DNA from: Bacillus sp. FJAT-22090
GTDB lineage: Bacteria; Bacillota; Bacilli; Bacillales_A; Planococcaceae
Length of the DNA: 64,000 nucleotides
Direction: 5' to 3'
Assembly (NCBI RefSeq): GCF_001278755.1
Contig: NZ_CP012601.1
Location: 1,364,001 to 1,428,000 of the forward strand
Shown: in pieces, positions 53,418 to 63,697 of the stretch
Position numbering within the stretch: position 1 is the stretch's first letter
How the letters are laid out: each line of letters starts with the position of its first letter
The notes under the pieces: generated by a model
Database searches by the model: none
Seen by the model: the letters and a program-made list of their open reading frames with translations, nothing else
What the model was told of the DNA's origin: nothing
Position numbers and translations under genes: made by a program

Positions 53418-56222
53418 TTAATTGCTTTTTAATGATTCTTCAATAATGCGTGATTGTTCTAACTTATAAGTATCAATATCACCTTCTGCTGGGCTTGAGC
53501 GATGAACCCGCCCAACGTACGAAATATCTTTTCCTTTAGCTAGATCTAGTAAATATGGCAGAGCAAAATTCCAAGAACCCATATTTTCTGTTTCTTCTTG
53601 TGCCCATACTAGTTGTTTTACGTTAGGATAGCGCTCGATAATGGCTTGAATTTTTTCAGCTGGGAATGGATATATTTGTTCAATACGAACAATATGCAAA
53701 TAATCATATCCTTTTCCATCTTTTACTTTATCAGCCAAATCAATTGCCAATTTTCCACTAGCGAAAACGATTTTTTCAACTTTTTTCGTATTTTGCCCAA
53801 GACCTGGTTGTTCGATAACTGTTTCAAATTGACCAGTAGTTAACTCTGCTACATCTGCCCCTACTAAAGGATGGCGTAAAAGAGATTTCGGAGAAACAAT
53901 GATTAATGGACGAATTGCTTCTTCTTTTAACATTTTAGCTTGTCTGCGTAAAATATGGAAATAGTTTGCCGCACTTGATAGATTAGCTACTGTCCAGTTG
54001 TTTTCTGCAGCAAGCTGCAAGTAACGTTCTAATCGAGCACTAGAATGTTCAGCACCTTGGCCCTCAGACCCATGAGGAAGTAACATAACTAGCCCTGATT
54101 TTAATCCCCATTTAGAACGCGCTGAACTGATGAAGTTATCAAACATAACTTGTGCCATATTTGCAAAATCACCATATTGCGCTTCCCAAATGGATAAGGA
54201 ATTACTATCTTCCAGGTTATATCCAAACTCATAACCGAGTATTGCAGCCTCAGTTAATGGACTATTGTGAACAACGAATGATGCTTTTGAATCACTAATA
54301 CTGTGAATTGGTGTTAGCTCTTCACCTGTTTTTTCATCATGAAGAACTAAATGTCTATGAGAGAAAGTCCCACGTTGTGCATCTTGTCCAGTTAATCGAA
54401 TAGAATTTCCTTCTTGTAAAATAGTAGCGAATGCCAATGTTTCTGCATGTCCCCAGTCTACTTTACCTTTTCCTTTAAATGGTTCCTCACGACGTTTTAA
54501 TATTTTCTCTAGTTTTTTAAATGCAGTAAATTCTTTTGGCCAAGTTAATAACTCTTCATTAATTTTTGCTAATTGACTTTCTGGTACCCCAGTTTGAATT
54601 TCAGGCATGCCATTTAATACAGCTTCCGGAATAATAATATCATGTGCTGTTGATTGTGGAAGTTCTTTCACACGATCATATGCCTTTTGCATACCGCTGA
54701 AAACATCTTGATCTAATGATTTAACATCTGTATCCTGTATTAAATTTTCCTCTACTAATTGTTTCCCATAAATTTCACGAACTGTTGGATGCTTGTGAAT
54801 AATATGGTACATTGCTGGATTAGTTACAAGTGGTTCATCCATTTCGTTATGACCATAACGACGGTATCCAAGCAAATCAATTACAATATCTTTTCCAAAC
54901 TGTTTACGGTAATCATAAGCAAATTTTGCTACAGCTATAACCGCTTCTGGATCATCAGCATTTACATGAATAACAGGCACTTCGTAACCTTTAGCTGGAT
55001 CTGAAGAATAGTTAGTGGAACGAGAATCGTAATGTTCCGTAGTAAACCCTATCATGTTATTAGCAATAATGTGAATAGATCCACCCGTTTGGAAGCCACG
55101 AACTCGACTATAATTTAATACTTCAGTCACAATTCCTTGACCAGGAAAAGCCGCATCCCCATGAATTAATATAGCGAATGCTGCATTTTTATCTTGCACT
55201 GGATATCCTGAAGAATTTGTAGTCTCTTGAGCAGCACGAGTTTGCCCAGTGACAATTGGGCTTACCACTTCTAAATGGGATGGATTATACGCTAACTTAA
55301 CAGTTAGACCAGATTTAGAATGATAAGAGGCACCATTATGGTATTTAACATCACCATACCACCCTTTAGAAATTTCTAAAGAACCATCCTTTGGTAGGAA
55401 TGAGTCACTTGGTACATGTGCAAATTCAGCGAACATCATTTCATACGGCTTATTTAAAACGTGAGTTAACACATTTAATCGTCCACGGTGAGCCATTCCG
55501 ATATTTACTTGTTTCGTATTTGTAGCGTCTGATTGACGTATTAATTCTTCAATAAGAACAACCAATGTGTCTAGACCTTCTACTGAAAATCGTTTTGCCC
55601 CAACAAAAGTACGGTGAATAAATTTTTCAAAACCTTCTATTTGAGTTAAACGTTTCAATAATTCTTTTTTATCATCTGCTGAAAGGTTCCCTTTTATAGC
55701 ACCCTTTTCAATTCGTTCTTGTAACCATAAACGTTCGTCAGAATTTACAATATGAGCAAATTCAAAAGCAATATTATTTGTGTATACTGATTTTAAGTGC
55801 TCAATAGCTTGTAAACCATTTTTAACGTTTTCTGGTGGATTAGTAATAAGTAATTCTACTGGGATTTCAATCAAATCTTGTTCCGATAGATTGTATGTTT
55901 TTATATCAATTTTGGATTCGTTTTTAGGACCATCATTTAGTGGGTATACATTAGCAGCTAAGTGTCCATGTGAACGAATTGCATCTGCAAGTTGAATAGC
56001 ACGAATAATTTTATCAAAATTATTCGGAGATACTGCAAGATTTGAAGCCTGAATATTTGATTCTGAGGATGAAGCTAAAGAAGGAGCTCCGTATTGTTTA
56101 AATAGATTCACTAATTCATTATCTACTTCTTCTGGAGATTGTAGATATAAATCGTACTGCTCCATTACATAACCAAGGTTAGGACCAGAAAAAGCTGACC
56201 AAGGTGTTTTATTGTTCGACAT
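53418..56222 (-). CDS. odhA: 2-oxoglutarate dehydrogenase E1
   Basis: This 934-aa thiamine-diphosphate enzyme decarboxylates 2-oxoglutarate in the TCA cycle. Visible motifs are MAHRGRLNVL, the ThDP/metal region GDAAFPGQG-N24-ANNMIGFTT, and RRYGHNEMDEP. The transketolase-like C-terminal half contains LLPHGSEGQGAEHSSARLERYLQ. The length agrees with B. subtilis OdhA. It is first in the operon, downstream of an AT-rich 270-bp gap that probably holds the promoter. Confidence 0.96.
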   Translation of the reverse strand: MSNNKTPWSAFSGPNLGYVMEQYDLYLQSPEEVDNELVNLFKQYGAPSLASSSESNIQASNLAVSPNNFDKIIRAIQLADAIRSHGHLAANVYPLNDGPKNESKIDIKTYNLSEQDLIEIPVELLITNPPENVKNGLQAIEHLKSVYTNNIAFEFAHIVNSDERLWLQERIEKGAIKGNLSADDKKELLKRLTQIEGFEKFIHRTFVGAKRFSVEGLDTLVVLIEELIRQSDATNTKQVNIGMAHRGRLNVLTHVLNKPYEMMFAEFAHVPSDSFLPKDGSLEISKGWYGDVKYHNGASYHSKSGLTVKLAYNPSHLEVVSPIVTGQTRAAQETTNSSGYPVQDKNAAFAILIHGDAAFPGQGIVTEVLNYSRVRGFQTGGSIHIIANNMIGFTTEHYDSRSTNYSSDPAKGYEVPVIHVNADDPEAVIAVAKFAYDYRKQFGKDIVIDLLGYRRYGHNEMDEPLVTNPAMYHIIHKHPTVREIYGKQLVEENLIQDTDVKSLDQDVFSGMQKAYDRVKELPQSTAHDIIIPEAVLNGMPEIQTGVPESQLAKINEELLTWPKEFTAFKKLEKILKRREEPFKGKGKVDWGHAETLAFATILQEGNSIRLTGQDAQRGTFSHRHLVLHDEKTGEELTPIHSISDSKASFVVHNSPLTEAAILGYEFGYNLEDSNSLSIWEAQYGDFANMAQVMFDNFISSARSKWGLKSGLVMLLPHGSEGQGAEHSSARLERYLQLAAENNWTVANLSSAANYFHILRRQAKMLKEEAIRPLIIVSPKSLLRHPLVGADVAELTTGQFETVIEQPGLGQNTKKVEKIVFASGKLAIDLADKVKDGKGYDYLHIVRIEQIYPFPAEKIQAIIERYPNVKQLVWAQEETENMGSWNFALPYLLDLAKGKDISYVGRVHRSSPAEGDIDTYKLEQSRIIEESLKSN

Positions 56223-56494
56223 TTAGAAAAACCTCCAACATTTTGTGCCTATTATGGCTGATGATAAAAATGATTATAAATATATAATTACACACTAAAA
56301 ATTAATATAAACTTATAAATACATACACAATTTGTGCACATTTACAGTTTACCATTCTTTCGCAATGACATAAAGAACCTTTTGAAAGAACGATTTTTCC
56401 ATTACCATCTTACTACTATCTGAAAAAAATACAATCCTTTTTCACAAATTAATTTGAATTTAAAATTATTTTTTATCGCTCATTTTATTTTCAC

Positions 56495-57865
56495 TTATTT
56501 AATTGAAATATTAGGAAAAAACAGACGAAAAATTGTTCCTTTTCCAGTCGTACTTTCTACTTCAATCTTCCCTCCATATTCAAGCATTAACATTTTTACA
56601 ATACTTAAACCAAGACCAGAACCACCCTTTGATTTTGTCCTTGCTTCATCCACAATGTAAAATCGATCAAAGATTTTTGAAACTTGTTCTTCTGGAATTC
56701 CTATTCCATTATCTTGGACTGTAAGGATTGTATACAACCCATCTTTATAACCTTTGATTTTTATAATTGGATCATGCTCATTGTACTTAATTGAATTATC
56801 CATTAAGTTCCTTAAAATTTGCAGTAAAGCAGTTTGTTCAATTGTAGCTACATAGGTTGAATCAATTTCTACTTGTATACGGACATTTGGATGTACAAGC
56901 TTATATTCATTTTGTAATTGGCAAATAACTTCCAATATATTTGTTAAAGACATTTCTTTTGAATTCTCTCTTCTTGCAAGCTTCAACATTTCTTCCATGA
57001 GCTTTTTCATTTTTTGAATTTCAACAAGAGAAATTGATAACGATTCTTCTAATACTTCTTGTTCTTCCTTTCCCCAACGATTTAAAAGGGACAAGTGTCC
57101 TTCCACAACTTGTATTGGAGTTCTAAGTTCATGAGAAACATTATAAATAAACTCATCTTGCCTTTTAATCGTTTCTGAAACTTCATTCATTAGTTGTTTG
57201 TAAATAAGTAGAAGTTCACCAATTTCATCATTTGTTGAATAATTAAAACTTACTTCTTTTAAAAATTTGTGCTGTTTTGCTCTTTGCATTTCATTTCTTA
57301 ACTCTTTAATAGGTTTTAATAAAATAGAAGAAATTGAATAACCAATTAGTGCAGATAATAAAAGTGAAATAACAGCAAAAATTAGCATCGCAATTAAAAT
57401 ATAGTTCATAAGCTGAGAAAAATTCTCAAGGTCATGAGAAATTTCTACATAACCCGAAAATGTTCCGAAGTTCAGTGTCTCTATTTTATGGAAAACAATT
57501 TGATCATTTACTACTTCGCGTTGAAAATCTTCCATATTGTACGTGAATTCCGGAAAATCACTTGCATCATTAATACGTAACAATTCTATACCATCTTTGT
57601 TCATTATACGAACAGATTGTTTTTGGTTCACAATTTGATTTAACAGTGTTCGATTTCTACTAATATCCTGAATCGTTAGAAAAGGCCCTTTTGATTCTAT
57701 GAAGAGAACAACCTCATTTAAGGTGTTTTGTGCTATTTTCTTTTCTGAAATAAGCATCCAATTATAAAGAGAAAAATATAAAATGACACACATCGTAAGA
57801 AAGCTCAAGAAGATAGAAATAGCTGAACTAAAAGTCCATTTTTTTTGAAGGGTCCAATTTTTCAT
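56495..57865 (-). CDS. arlS: Sensor histidine kinase, ArlS-like
   Basis: This 456-aa membrane kinase has TM1 at about 14-36 and an extracellular sensor loop of about 110 aa. TM2 lies at about 155-178, then HAMP. HisKA carries the phospho-His in [12 protein letters not shown], and the HATPase has [20 protein letters not shown] and [11 protein letters not shown]. It overlaps the regulator gene by 4 bp. ArlRS next to odhAB is the same order as in Staphylococcus, which supports the name. The signal is unknown. Confidence 0.85.
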   Translation of the reverse strand: MKNWTLQKKWTFSSAISIFLSFLTMCVILYFSLYNWMLISEKKIAQNTLNEVVLFIESKGPFLTIQDISRNRTLLNQIVNQKQSVRIMNKDGIELLRINDASDFPEFTYNMEDFQREVVNDQIVFHKIETLNFGTFSGYVEISHDLENFSQLMNYILIAMLIFAVISLLLSALIGYSISSILLKPIKELRNEMQRAKQHKFLKEVSFNYSTNDEIGELLLIYKQLMNEVSETIKRQDEFIYNVSHELRTPIQVVEGHLSLLNRWGKEEQEVLEESLSISLVEIQKMKKLMEEMLKLARRENSKEMSLTNILEVICQLQNEYKLVHPNVRIQVEIDSTYVATIEQTALLQILRNLMDNSIKYNEHDPIIKIKGYKDGLYTILTVQDNGIGIPEEQVSKIFDRFYIVDEARTKSKGGSGLGLSIVKMLMLEYGGKIEVESTTGKGTIFRLFFPNISIK

Positions 57866-58533
57866 TTTCTCATCACATACCCTACCCCTCTGACTGTTTC
57901 AATCATATGAGAAACAGCAGGCAGCTTCTTTCTTAAATGCCTTATGTATACATCAACCACGTTAGTTTCAACCTCTGTGTCATACCCCCATACTGTTTGT
58001 AATATTGCATCTCTCGTTAAAACCTTATTTTCATTTTCCAATAGATAAACCAACATATCATATTCTGTCTTAGTGAGTTCTACCTCTATTTCTTCATAGA
58101 AAACTTGATGCGCATTCTTATCAACAACCAACTTATCCATTTCTAGCTTTGAAGAGGGTTCCGTGTAATTAGCAACCCTTCTCAATACCGCACGAATTCT
58201 TGCGAGTAACTCCTCTATCGCAAAGGGTTTAACAACGTAATCGTCAGCACCAGCCTCCAACCCAGAAACACGATCAATTATTGCATCTCGTGCAGTAATA
58301 AGAATTATTGGTGTATTTTTTTGTTTTCTAACTCTTCTACATATTTCAAGACCATTTAAACTTGGTAGCATCAAATCAACTAACAGCAAATCATATTGGT
58401 TTGAAATTGCAAGCTCCATACCCTCTCTACCATCATGACAAACGGTAACTTTAAAGCCCTCATGCTTTAATTCCAATTCAACAAATTTAGCTATATTCAC
58501 TTCGTCTTCTATTATTAATAGATGAAATTCCAT
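57862..58533 (-). CDS. arlR: OmpR-family response regulator, ArlR-like
   Basis: This 223-aa regulator has a receiver domain with the acidic pair EDE, phospho-Asp in LLVDLMLP at about residue 53, and Lys in VVKPF. Its winged-helix DNA-binding domain contains [17 protein letters not shown] and ends [31 protein letters not shown] matches S. aureus ArlR almost word for word. The arlR-arlS pair overlaps by 4 bp. Target genes are not visible here. Confidence 0.9.
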   Translation of the reverse strand: MEFHLLIIEDEVNIAKFVELELKHEGFKVTVCHDGREGMELAISNQYDLLLVDLMLPSLNGLEICRRVRKQKNTPIILITARDAIIDRVSGLEAGADDYVVKPFAIEELLARIRAVLRRVANYTEPSSKLEMDKLVVDKNAHQVFYEEIEVELTKTEYDMLVYLLENENKVLTRDAILQTVWGYDTEVETNVVDVYIRHLRKKLPAVSHMIETVRGVGYVMRK

Positions 58534-58555
58534 ATTTTAACCCTACCTTTTAAAA

Positions 58556-58583
58556 TAGCCGTTCAAATTAATTTTGAACGGCA
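58556..58583 (-). terminator. Hairpin at the end of the GGDEF gene
   Basis: GCCGTTCAAA and TTTGAACGGC form a 10-bp stem that includes the stop codon. The minus strand then reads TATTTTAAAAGG, a weak T tract, before arlR. Confidence 0.55.
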
Positions 58584-60223
58584 TTCGTATAAAGAAAGTT
58601 ATTTTTACCAAGTTTTTTAGCAGCGTATAATGCTTGATCTGCTTTATCTAATAACTCGTCAACGCTTTTCCCATCGTGTGGATAAATGGATATTCCAATA
58701 GATGATGTTGGGGTAAATAGATGATCTCCTATCATCCAACCAATTTCTAACGTACCTTGGATAGCGTATATCAATTTTAAAATTTTTTCACTACTGCCAT
58801 CTTTATAATCGTCTACTTTATCTACTATTATAACGAATTCGTCTCCGCCAAGCCTATAGCAATTGAACTGGCCATTAACGCAATGTTGAAGCTTTTCAGC
58901 AAAACGTATTAAAAATTGGTCTCCAACATCATGCCCAAATTGATCATTTACAGATTTAAAGTCATCCCCATCAATATATATCAATGCTATATTATTGTCG
59001 CCGTTTAGAGAGTCGATAGCTATTGGTAAATCTCGGTGAAACGATCGGCGATTTGGAAGCTCAGTTAAACTATCATGATAGGCCATAAACTTTAACTTAT
59101 CTTCTAATTCTCTTTTTTCCGTAATTTCTCTTGAAACTACAACAAACCATTTCTCGTCTTCTTCATCTCTGTTCCTTTTTACTTCAGTAATTGAAGTATC
59201 TGCCCAGATAGTATTCCCATTCTTCTTCTTCATTAAAAGTTCTGTTCGATAAATACTATTTTCATCAATAGAGGGCAATAGATGTCCTGCCTCTACTCTG
59301 TCTTCTGATATTAAACTAAGATAATAAGTCCCAAGGAGCTCCTCTTTATCATATTGAAGAATAGTTTCATGACTAGGAGAAGAATATAGTAAATAACCTT
59401 CTTCATCTGTAATAGCTATGAGGTCATTTGAATATTCTGTTATTAGAGTAAATGTTCGCTCTATGTTTCGAAGCTCATCTATAATTCTTTTCTTTTCAGT
59501 AATATCAAATTGAATTGTTAAATACTTTTCAATTTCACCATGTTCGTTCATGATGGGTATTACATTTGCATCTACCCAATAAAAAGAACCTGACTTGGTC
59601 CGATTACGAATCTCACCCCGCCAAATACTACCATCTTTAACTGTGCTCCACATTTGTCTAAAGAAATTTTCATCATGGAAGTTTGAGTTTATCAATCGGA
59701 ATGTTTTTCCAACAATTTCATTTTGTTTAAACTGGCAAGTATTTTCAAAAACTTGATTGACCATTTCAATTATGCCATTTTCATTGGTCATTGCTACTAA
59801 GGCAGCTTCATTGATTCCTTTTTTATAGCTTTCCAAAATATAGGTAGAAGCTTGCATTTCCTTAGATCGTGCTACTTTTTTTGTAATGGCGAGAATATAT
59901 TGGTTTTCTCCATCAAAAATAGGGATAGCTGTAGTTTCATTAACATGCGTTAAATTGGAAATCGAAAAATGATCTTGATAAAAAATAGACTTCTTTTCCA
60001 AGAAAGCTCGTTTATAATTGTTGACTATTGTCATATAATGATATTCTTCTAAACAATCTTCTAATTTTTTTCCAATAGGATTTTCAAAAAAAACTTCTTC
60101 TGCTTTTTTATTAATACATTCATATATAAAAGTATCGTCTAATTTCCGCATAAGAAAGACATAATCATCTGACAAATCATATAGTAAACTAAATTGTTTT
60201 GGAGTTATAACTGCTTCAGTCAT
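58568..60223 (-). CDS. Diguanylate cyclase with multiple PAS domains
   Basis: This protein of about 551 aa has no membrane segment. Three PAS domains lie at about 5-115, 130-245 (with a PAC segment ending LTIQFDITEKKR) and 255-370. A GGDEF domain follows at about 385-550. The active site reads RLGGDEF, and the substrate region YIDGDDFKSVND is intact, so cyclic-di-GMP synthesis is expected. No EAL domain is present. I chose the ATG at 60223. An upstream ATG at 60259 in the same frame remains possible. The signal sensed is unknown. Confidence 0.9.
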   Translation of the reverse strand: MTEAVITPKQFSLLYDLSDDYVFLMRKLDDTFIYECINKKAEEVFFENPIGKKLEDCLEEYHYMTIVNNYKRAFLEKKSIFYQDHFSISNLTHVNETTAIPIFDGENQYILAITKKVARSKEMQASTYILESYKKGINEAALVAMTNENGIIEMVNQVFENTCQFKQNEIVGKTFRLINSNFHDENFFRQMWSTVKDGSIWRGEIRNRTKSGSFYWVDANVIPIMNEHGEIEKYLTIQFDITEKKRIIDELRNIERTFTLITEYSNDLIAITDEEGYLLYSSPSHETILQYDKEELLGTYYLSLISEDRVEAGHLLPSIDENSIYRTELLMKKKNGNTIWADTSITEVKRNRDEEDEKWFVVVSREITEKRELEDKLKFMAYHDSLTELPNRRSFHRDLPIAIDSLNGDNNIALIYIDGDDFKSVNDQFGHDVGDQFLIRFAEKLQHCVNGQFNCYRLGGDEFVIIVDKVDDYKDGSSEKILKLIYAIQGTLEIGWMIGDHLFTPTSSIGISIYPHDGKSVDELLDKADQALYAAKKLGKNNFLYTNAVQN

Positions 60224-60413
60224 TATTTCAAAAAATCTCCTATCGGCATTGATTCTCATATCCTTTAATCATATTTATTTAACGATAAAGTTACAAGTAT
60301 TTTAACAATTTTTATGGATATATCCTTCACAAAAAATTAACATATTATTAGAGACATTTCTCTATGCAAAAGGAAAAAAAATTAGTATATTATAAAAGCA
60401 AATAATTTTATAA

Positions 60414-60540
60414 GACAAAGTTCGCTTTGTCGAGGGAAGGCAAATGGTGCGCCACCAGTTTTGAGCTGGTCCTAGTAGGTTCGATTCCTACCCCGAAATT
60501 TTTTATGCATTTTAAAATGAAAAATTTCAGGGAACCTAGG
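60414..60540 (+). ncRNA. tRNA-like structured leader RNA upstream of a GNAT gene
   Basis: First comes a perfect hairpin, GACAAAG-TTCG-CTTTGTC (60414-60431). Cloverleaf-like arms follow: GGC/GCC with a GG-containing 9-base loop (60439-60453), ACCAG/CTGGT with a 7-base loop TTTTGAG (60454-60470, anticodon position TTG), a 4-base variable loop, and GTAGG-TTCGATT-CCTAC (60475-60491), a textbook T arm. The acceptor helix is weak (GGG 60434-60436 with CCC 60492-60494) and there is no CCA. Downstream bases can pair with the T arm and with the acceptor 3' strand, which suggests a cis switch. A tRNA-derived relic is the alternative. Confidence 0.55.
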
Positions 60541-60580
60541 ATGATTATGCTCATTTTGGTTCTTTAAGGGGGCACTTATT

Positions 60581-61126
60581 TTGATTAGAAAACGTGATTT
60601 ACATGAATGCACTGCGCTTTACGAACTAATGTCTGACCCTAGCGTTCTTGCTTATGTTCGTCAAAAAGCTAGTTCAGCAGACGAATATTGGTTCATGACA
60701 AAGCAGTTAATGGAAGAAGAAGAGAAAGGTTTATCGATTTCTAGAACCATTATCAGTGATTATGGTCAACCGATAGGAACTATAAACTTATTTGATATAG
60801 AAGACGGAGCTGGATTCCTCGGTACCTGGATCGGAAAACCATTCCAAGGACTAGGTTACAATAAAAAAGCAAAAGAACAGTTTTTAAATGAAATGTTTTT
60901 CGAAACAGATATTCATACAATCTTTCTTCGTATTCGAAGAAGCAATGTCAAAAGTATTCGAGCTACCGAGAAACTTCCTTACGTTCTTAAAGCAAATACA
61001 ACCCATTCTAAAATTTATGAGGCAATTAATAGCCAGTCAGATATTTATGATCTTTACTATATTCCAAAAGACTTGTTCCATCTAGTAATGTTACAACAAA
61101 GTACAGAGGAAGAACAAGCAATGTAA
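60581..61126 (+). CDS. GNAT family N-acetyltransferase
   Basis: This 181-aa protein starts at a TTG 9 bases after AAGGGGG. The acyl-CoA loop region is TWIGKPFQGLGYNKKAKEQFL, in a form close to RimJ/RimL-like enzymes, and RIRRSNVKSIRATEKL follows. The substrate is unknown. Its 5' leader contains the tRNA-like RNA (60414-60540), about 40 bases upstream of the start codon. Confidence 0.82.
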   Translation: MIRKRDLHECTALYELMSDPSVLAYVRQKASSADEYWFMTKQLMEEEEKGLSISRTIISDYGQPIGTINLFDIEDGAGFLGTWIGKPFQGLGYNKKAKEQFLNEMFFETDIHTIFLRIRRSNVKSIRATEKLPYVLKANTTHSKIYEAINSQSDIYDLYYIPKDLFHLVMLQQSTEEEQAM

Positions 61127-61162
61127 TAATAGAAAACAGAAGTATGTACGGTTAATTCATAT

Positions 61163-61202
61163 AAAGAACTCCCGTCAAATAGCTATTTGACGGGAGTTCT
61201 TT
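61163..61202. terminator. Bidirectional terminator
   Basis: AAAGAACTCCCGTCAAATAG and CTATTTGACGGGAGTTCTTT are perfect inverted copies between two convergent genes, followed by ATTTTTATTTTTT on the plus strand. Confidence 0.93.
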
Positions 61203-61206
61203 ATTT

Positions 61207-62283
61207 TTATTTTTTATGCGATAAAAGAATTTCAACAAATTGGCTTGGAGTTTTAGGAGAATTTGCAGCTTTTTGTTTATTTATAATTGTTTCCTTAGCG
61301 TTAACTAGCTTTGTAATCGATTCTAGAAATGATTGTTGTGTTAAGTTTTCCTCTTCTAATACAATTCCGAATCCTTGATTCTCAAAATAGTTCGCATTTA
61401 GTAATTGATCTCCCCTACTTGCATGAATCGATAAAGGAATTAAAAGCATTGGTTTTTTTAAAGCTAAAAATTCAAATATAGAATTTGATCCTGCTCGCGT
61501 AATAACATAATCTGAAATCTTTAATAAATGAGGGAGCTCAGTTGTGACATATTCGAATGCAATATAATTTGGTTTTCCTGTTAGTGATGCATTTAAGTTA
61601 CCTTTACCACAAAGATGTATGATTTGATATTTTTTCGTTAACTCATCTAAGTTGTCGTAAATGGCTTCGTTTATTTTAGCTGCTCCCTGGCTACCACCCA
61701 TTATAATAATAGTCTCTTTGTTTGCTTTAAACCCAGTCAGCTGCTCTGCTATTAATTCATCGCCATTAAACAAATCTGGACGAATAATCGCTCCGATAGA
61801 CGATGACTTTTCTGCAGGAAGGTATTTCAATGTTTCTTCAAAAGTAGTAAATATGTGTTTTGCGAAGGAGCTAGCAATTTTATTTGCAAGTCCAGGTGTT
61901 ATATCCGATTCATGAATAACTACTGGTATATTAGCGAATTTTGCAGCAATTACGACAGGAACAGAAACAAATCCCCCTTTAGAAAAGATGAGTGATGGTT
62001 TGACTTTTCTAATGATTCTTGTCGCTTGAAGTGTTCCATAAAGGACCTTAAATGGATCGGAAAAATTTTTAATGGAAAAGTATCTTCTTAGTTTGCCATT
62101 TGAAATTGCTTGATACGGTAACGATGGGAAACTTTTTGTGATAATCGATTTCTCTATTCCATCTGAAGAACCTATATAATGAAGTTCATAGCCTTTATCT
62201 ATTAATTCGGGAATAATTGCTTCATTTAATGAAACATGCCCTGCAGTACCTCCACCTGTTAATACAATTGTGTTATTATTCAT
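61207..62283 (-). CDS. MurG-type N-acetylglucosaminyltransferase (MurG2-like)
   Basis: This 358-aa GT-B glycosyltransferase adds GlcNAc to lipid I to make lipid II. The N-terminal loop reads TGGGTAGHV, where canonical MurG has GGTGGH. KGGFVSVPVVIAA, IHESDITPGLANK, GGSQGA and ITRAGSNSIFEFLALKKPML are the usual acceptor and UDP-sugar motifs. It stands alone, not in the mra/dcw cluster, and resembles the second MurG of the B. cereus group. It may be a paralogue used in a special condition such as sporulation. That is inference. Confidence 0.85.
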   Translation of the reverse strand: MNNNTIVLTGGGTAGHVSLNEAIIPELIDKGYELHYIGSSDGIEKSIITKSFPSLPYQAISNGKLRRYFSIKNFSDPFKVLYGTLQATRIIRKVKPSLIFSKGGFVSVPVVIAAKFANIPVVIHESDITPGLANKIASSFAKHIFTTFEETLKYLPAEKSSSIGAIIRPDLFNGDELIAEQLTGFKANKETIIIMGGSQGAAKINEAIYDNLDELTKKYQIIHLCGKGNLNASLTGKPNYIAFEYVTTELPHLLKISDYVITRAGSNSIFEFLALKKPMLLIPLSIHASRGDQLLNANYFENQGFGIVLEEENLTQQSFLESITKLVNAKETIINKQKAANSPKTPSQFVEILLSHKK

Positions 62284-62328
62284 TAATAATCTCCTAACTA
62301 TTTTATAACTTTAAAGGATGTATGCAAA

Positions 62329-63684
62329 ATGCAAGAAACGAAAACATTATCTGATAAAATGATTCAAATGATTAAAATAGTCTTACCTATTTTAATCACA
62401 CAATTAGCACTATATTTATTGACATTTTTTGATGTATTAATGACCGGAAAATTTAGTATTGATCATTTAGCAGGTGTTTCGATAGGTTCATCTCTTTGGG
62501 TGCCTGTATATACTGGTCTTACCGGTATATTATTAGGCATTACGCCAATTGTAGCACAATTAATAGGAGCAAAAAAGAAGGAAGAAGTCCGTATTTTTGT
62601 TCAGCAAGGATTTTATATAGCTCTCTTGTTAGCAATCATCATTTTTGTTGCTGTCCTATTATTAATTGATCCTGTTCTTCAGCGTATATCCCTCGAGGAT
62701 AGTGTACGCGAAGTAGCAAAGAAATATTTATATATGATGAGTATTGGTCTTGTTCCCCTATTCCTTTATAGTGTAATTCGCTCTTTTATTGATGCTTTAG
62801 GAAAAACACGTGTATCAATGGTTATTACTCTTTTGTCTGCTCCCATCAACATTGCATTAAATTATGTATTTATTTACGGGAAGTTAGGCATGCCTGCTTT
62901 AGGAGGCGTAGGAGCTGGATTAGCATCGGCACTTACTTATTGGTTAATATTCCTTATTTCAATAGTGATCGTGTATCGTAATAAACCATTTGCTGAATTA
63001 CATATTTTCAATGGTTGGAGAGCGCCTTCCTTACAAAAAATAGGATCGATTACTAAGATTGGTTTTCCAATTGGGATTTCCATTTTTGCAGAAACAACCA
63101 TTTTTTCTGCTGTCACATTATTTATGAGTGCTTATTCAACAGAAGTGATATCAGCTCATCAGATTGCTATGAACTTTACTTCCCTACTTTATATGATTCC
63201 ATTAAGTATTGCGATGGGAGCTACAATACTTGTTGGGCATGAAGTAGGTGCAAATAGATTTAAAGATGCAAAAACTTATAGCTGGCTTAGCGTAGTTACA
63301 GCCGTCCTATTCAGCTTTATATCCGCATCAATACTTCTCTTGTTTAAAGAGCAAATAGCATCTATTTATACAAATGATCAAGCTGTAATCACATTAACTA
63401 TTCAATTTTTCTTTTTTGCTGCGTTATTTCAATTATCAGATGCAATCCAAGCACCTGTTCAAGGAGCACTTAGAGGATACAAGGATGTAACAATCACATT
63501 CATTATGTCAATTGTTTCTTATTGGATAATAGGATTGCCTACTGGATACATACTAGCAAACTATACTTCTTTTGAACGCTTTGGATATTGGATAGGCTTA
63601 ATCGTAGGGTTAACATTAGGGGCTATCACGCTCTGTTCAAGACTTATCTATTTACAAAAAAGAATAACAAAAAACGACGCTTAA
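62329..63684 (+). CDS. MATE family efflux transporter
   Basis: This 451-aa protein has twelve predicted spans in two related halves. It starts with a short polar stretch and QMIKIVLPILITQLALYLLTFFDVLMTGK, a typical MATE helix 1. GITPIVAQLIGAKKKEEV follows, with a repeat in the second half (MGATILVGHEVGANRFKDA). MATE proteins export drugs or cations using Na+ or H+. It belongs to the NorM/YeeO-like branch, and the substrate is unknown. Confidence 0.92.
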   Translation: MQETKTLSDKMIQMIKIVLPILITQLALYLLTFFDVLMTGKFSIDHLAGVSIGSSLWVPVYTGLTGILLGITPIVAQLIGAKKKEEVRIFVQQGFYIALLLAIIIFVAVLLLIDPVLQRISLEDSVREVAKKYLYMMSIGLVPLFLYSVIRSFIDALGKTRVSMVITLLSAPINIALNYVFIYGKLGMPALGGVGAGLASALTYWLIFLISIVIVYRNKPFAELHIFNGWRAPSLQKIGSITKIGFPIGISIFAETTIFSAVTLFMSAYSTEVISAHQIAMNFTSLLYMIPLSIAMGATILVGHEVGANRFKDAKTYSWLSVVTAVLFSFISASILLLFKEQIASIYTNDQAVITLTIQFFFFAALFQLSDAIQAPVQGALRGYKDVTITFIMSIVSYWIIGLPTGYILANYTSFERFGYWIGLIVGLTLGAITLCSRLIYLQKRITKNDA

Positions 63685-63697
63685 AAGCGTCGTTTTT
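63671..63697. terminator. Convergent terminator after the MATE gene
   Basis: AAAACGACGCTT and AAGCGTCGTTTTTATTTT form a stem that overlaps the MATE stop and lies just past the CAP gene's end. Confidence 0.9.
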
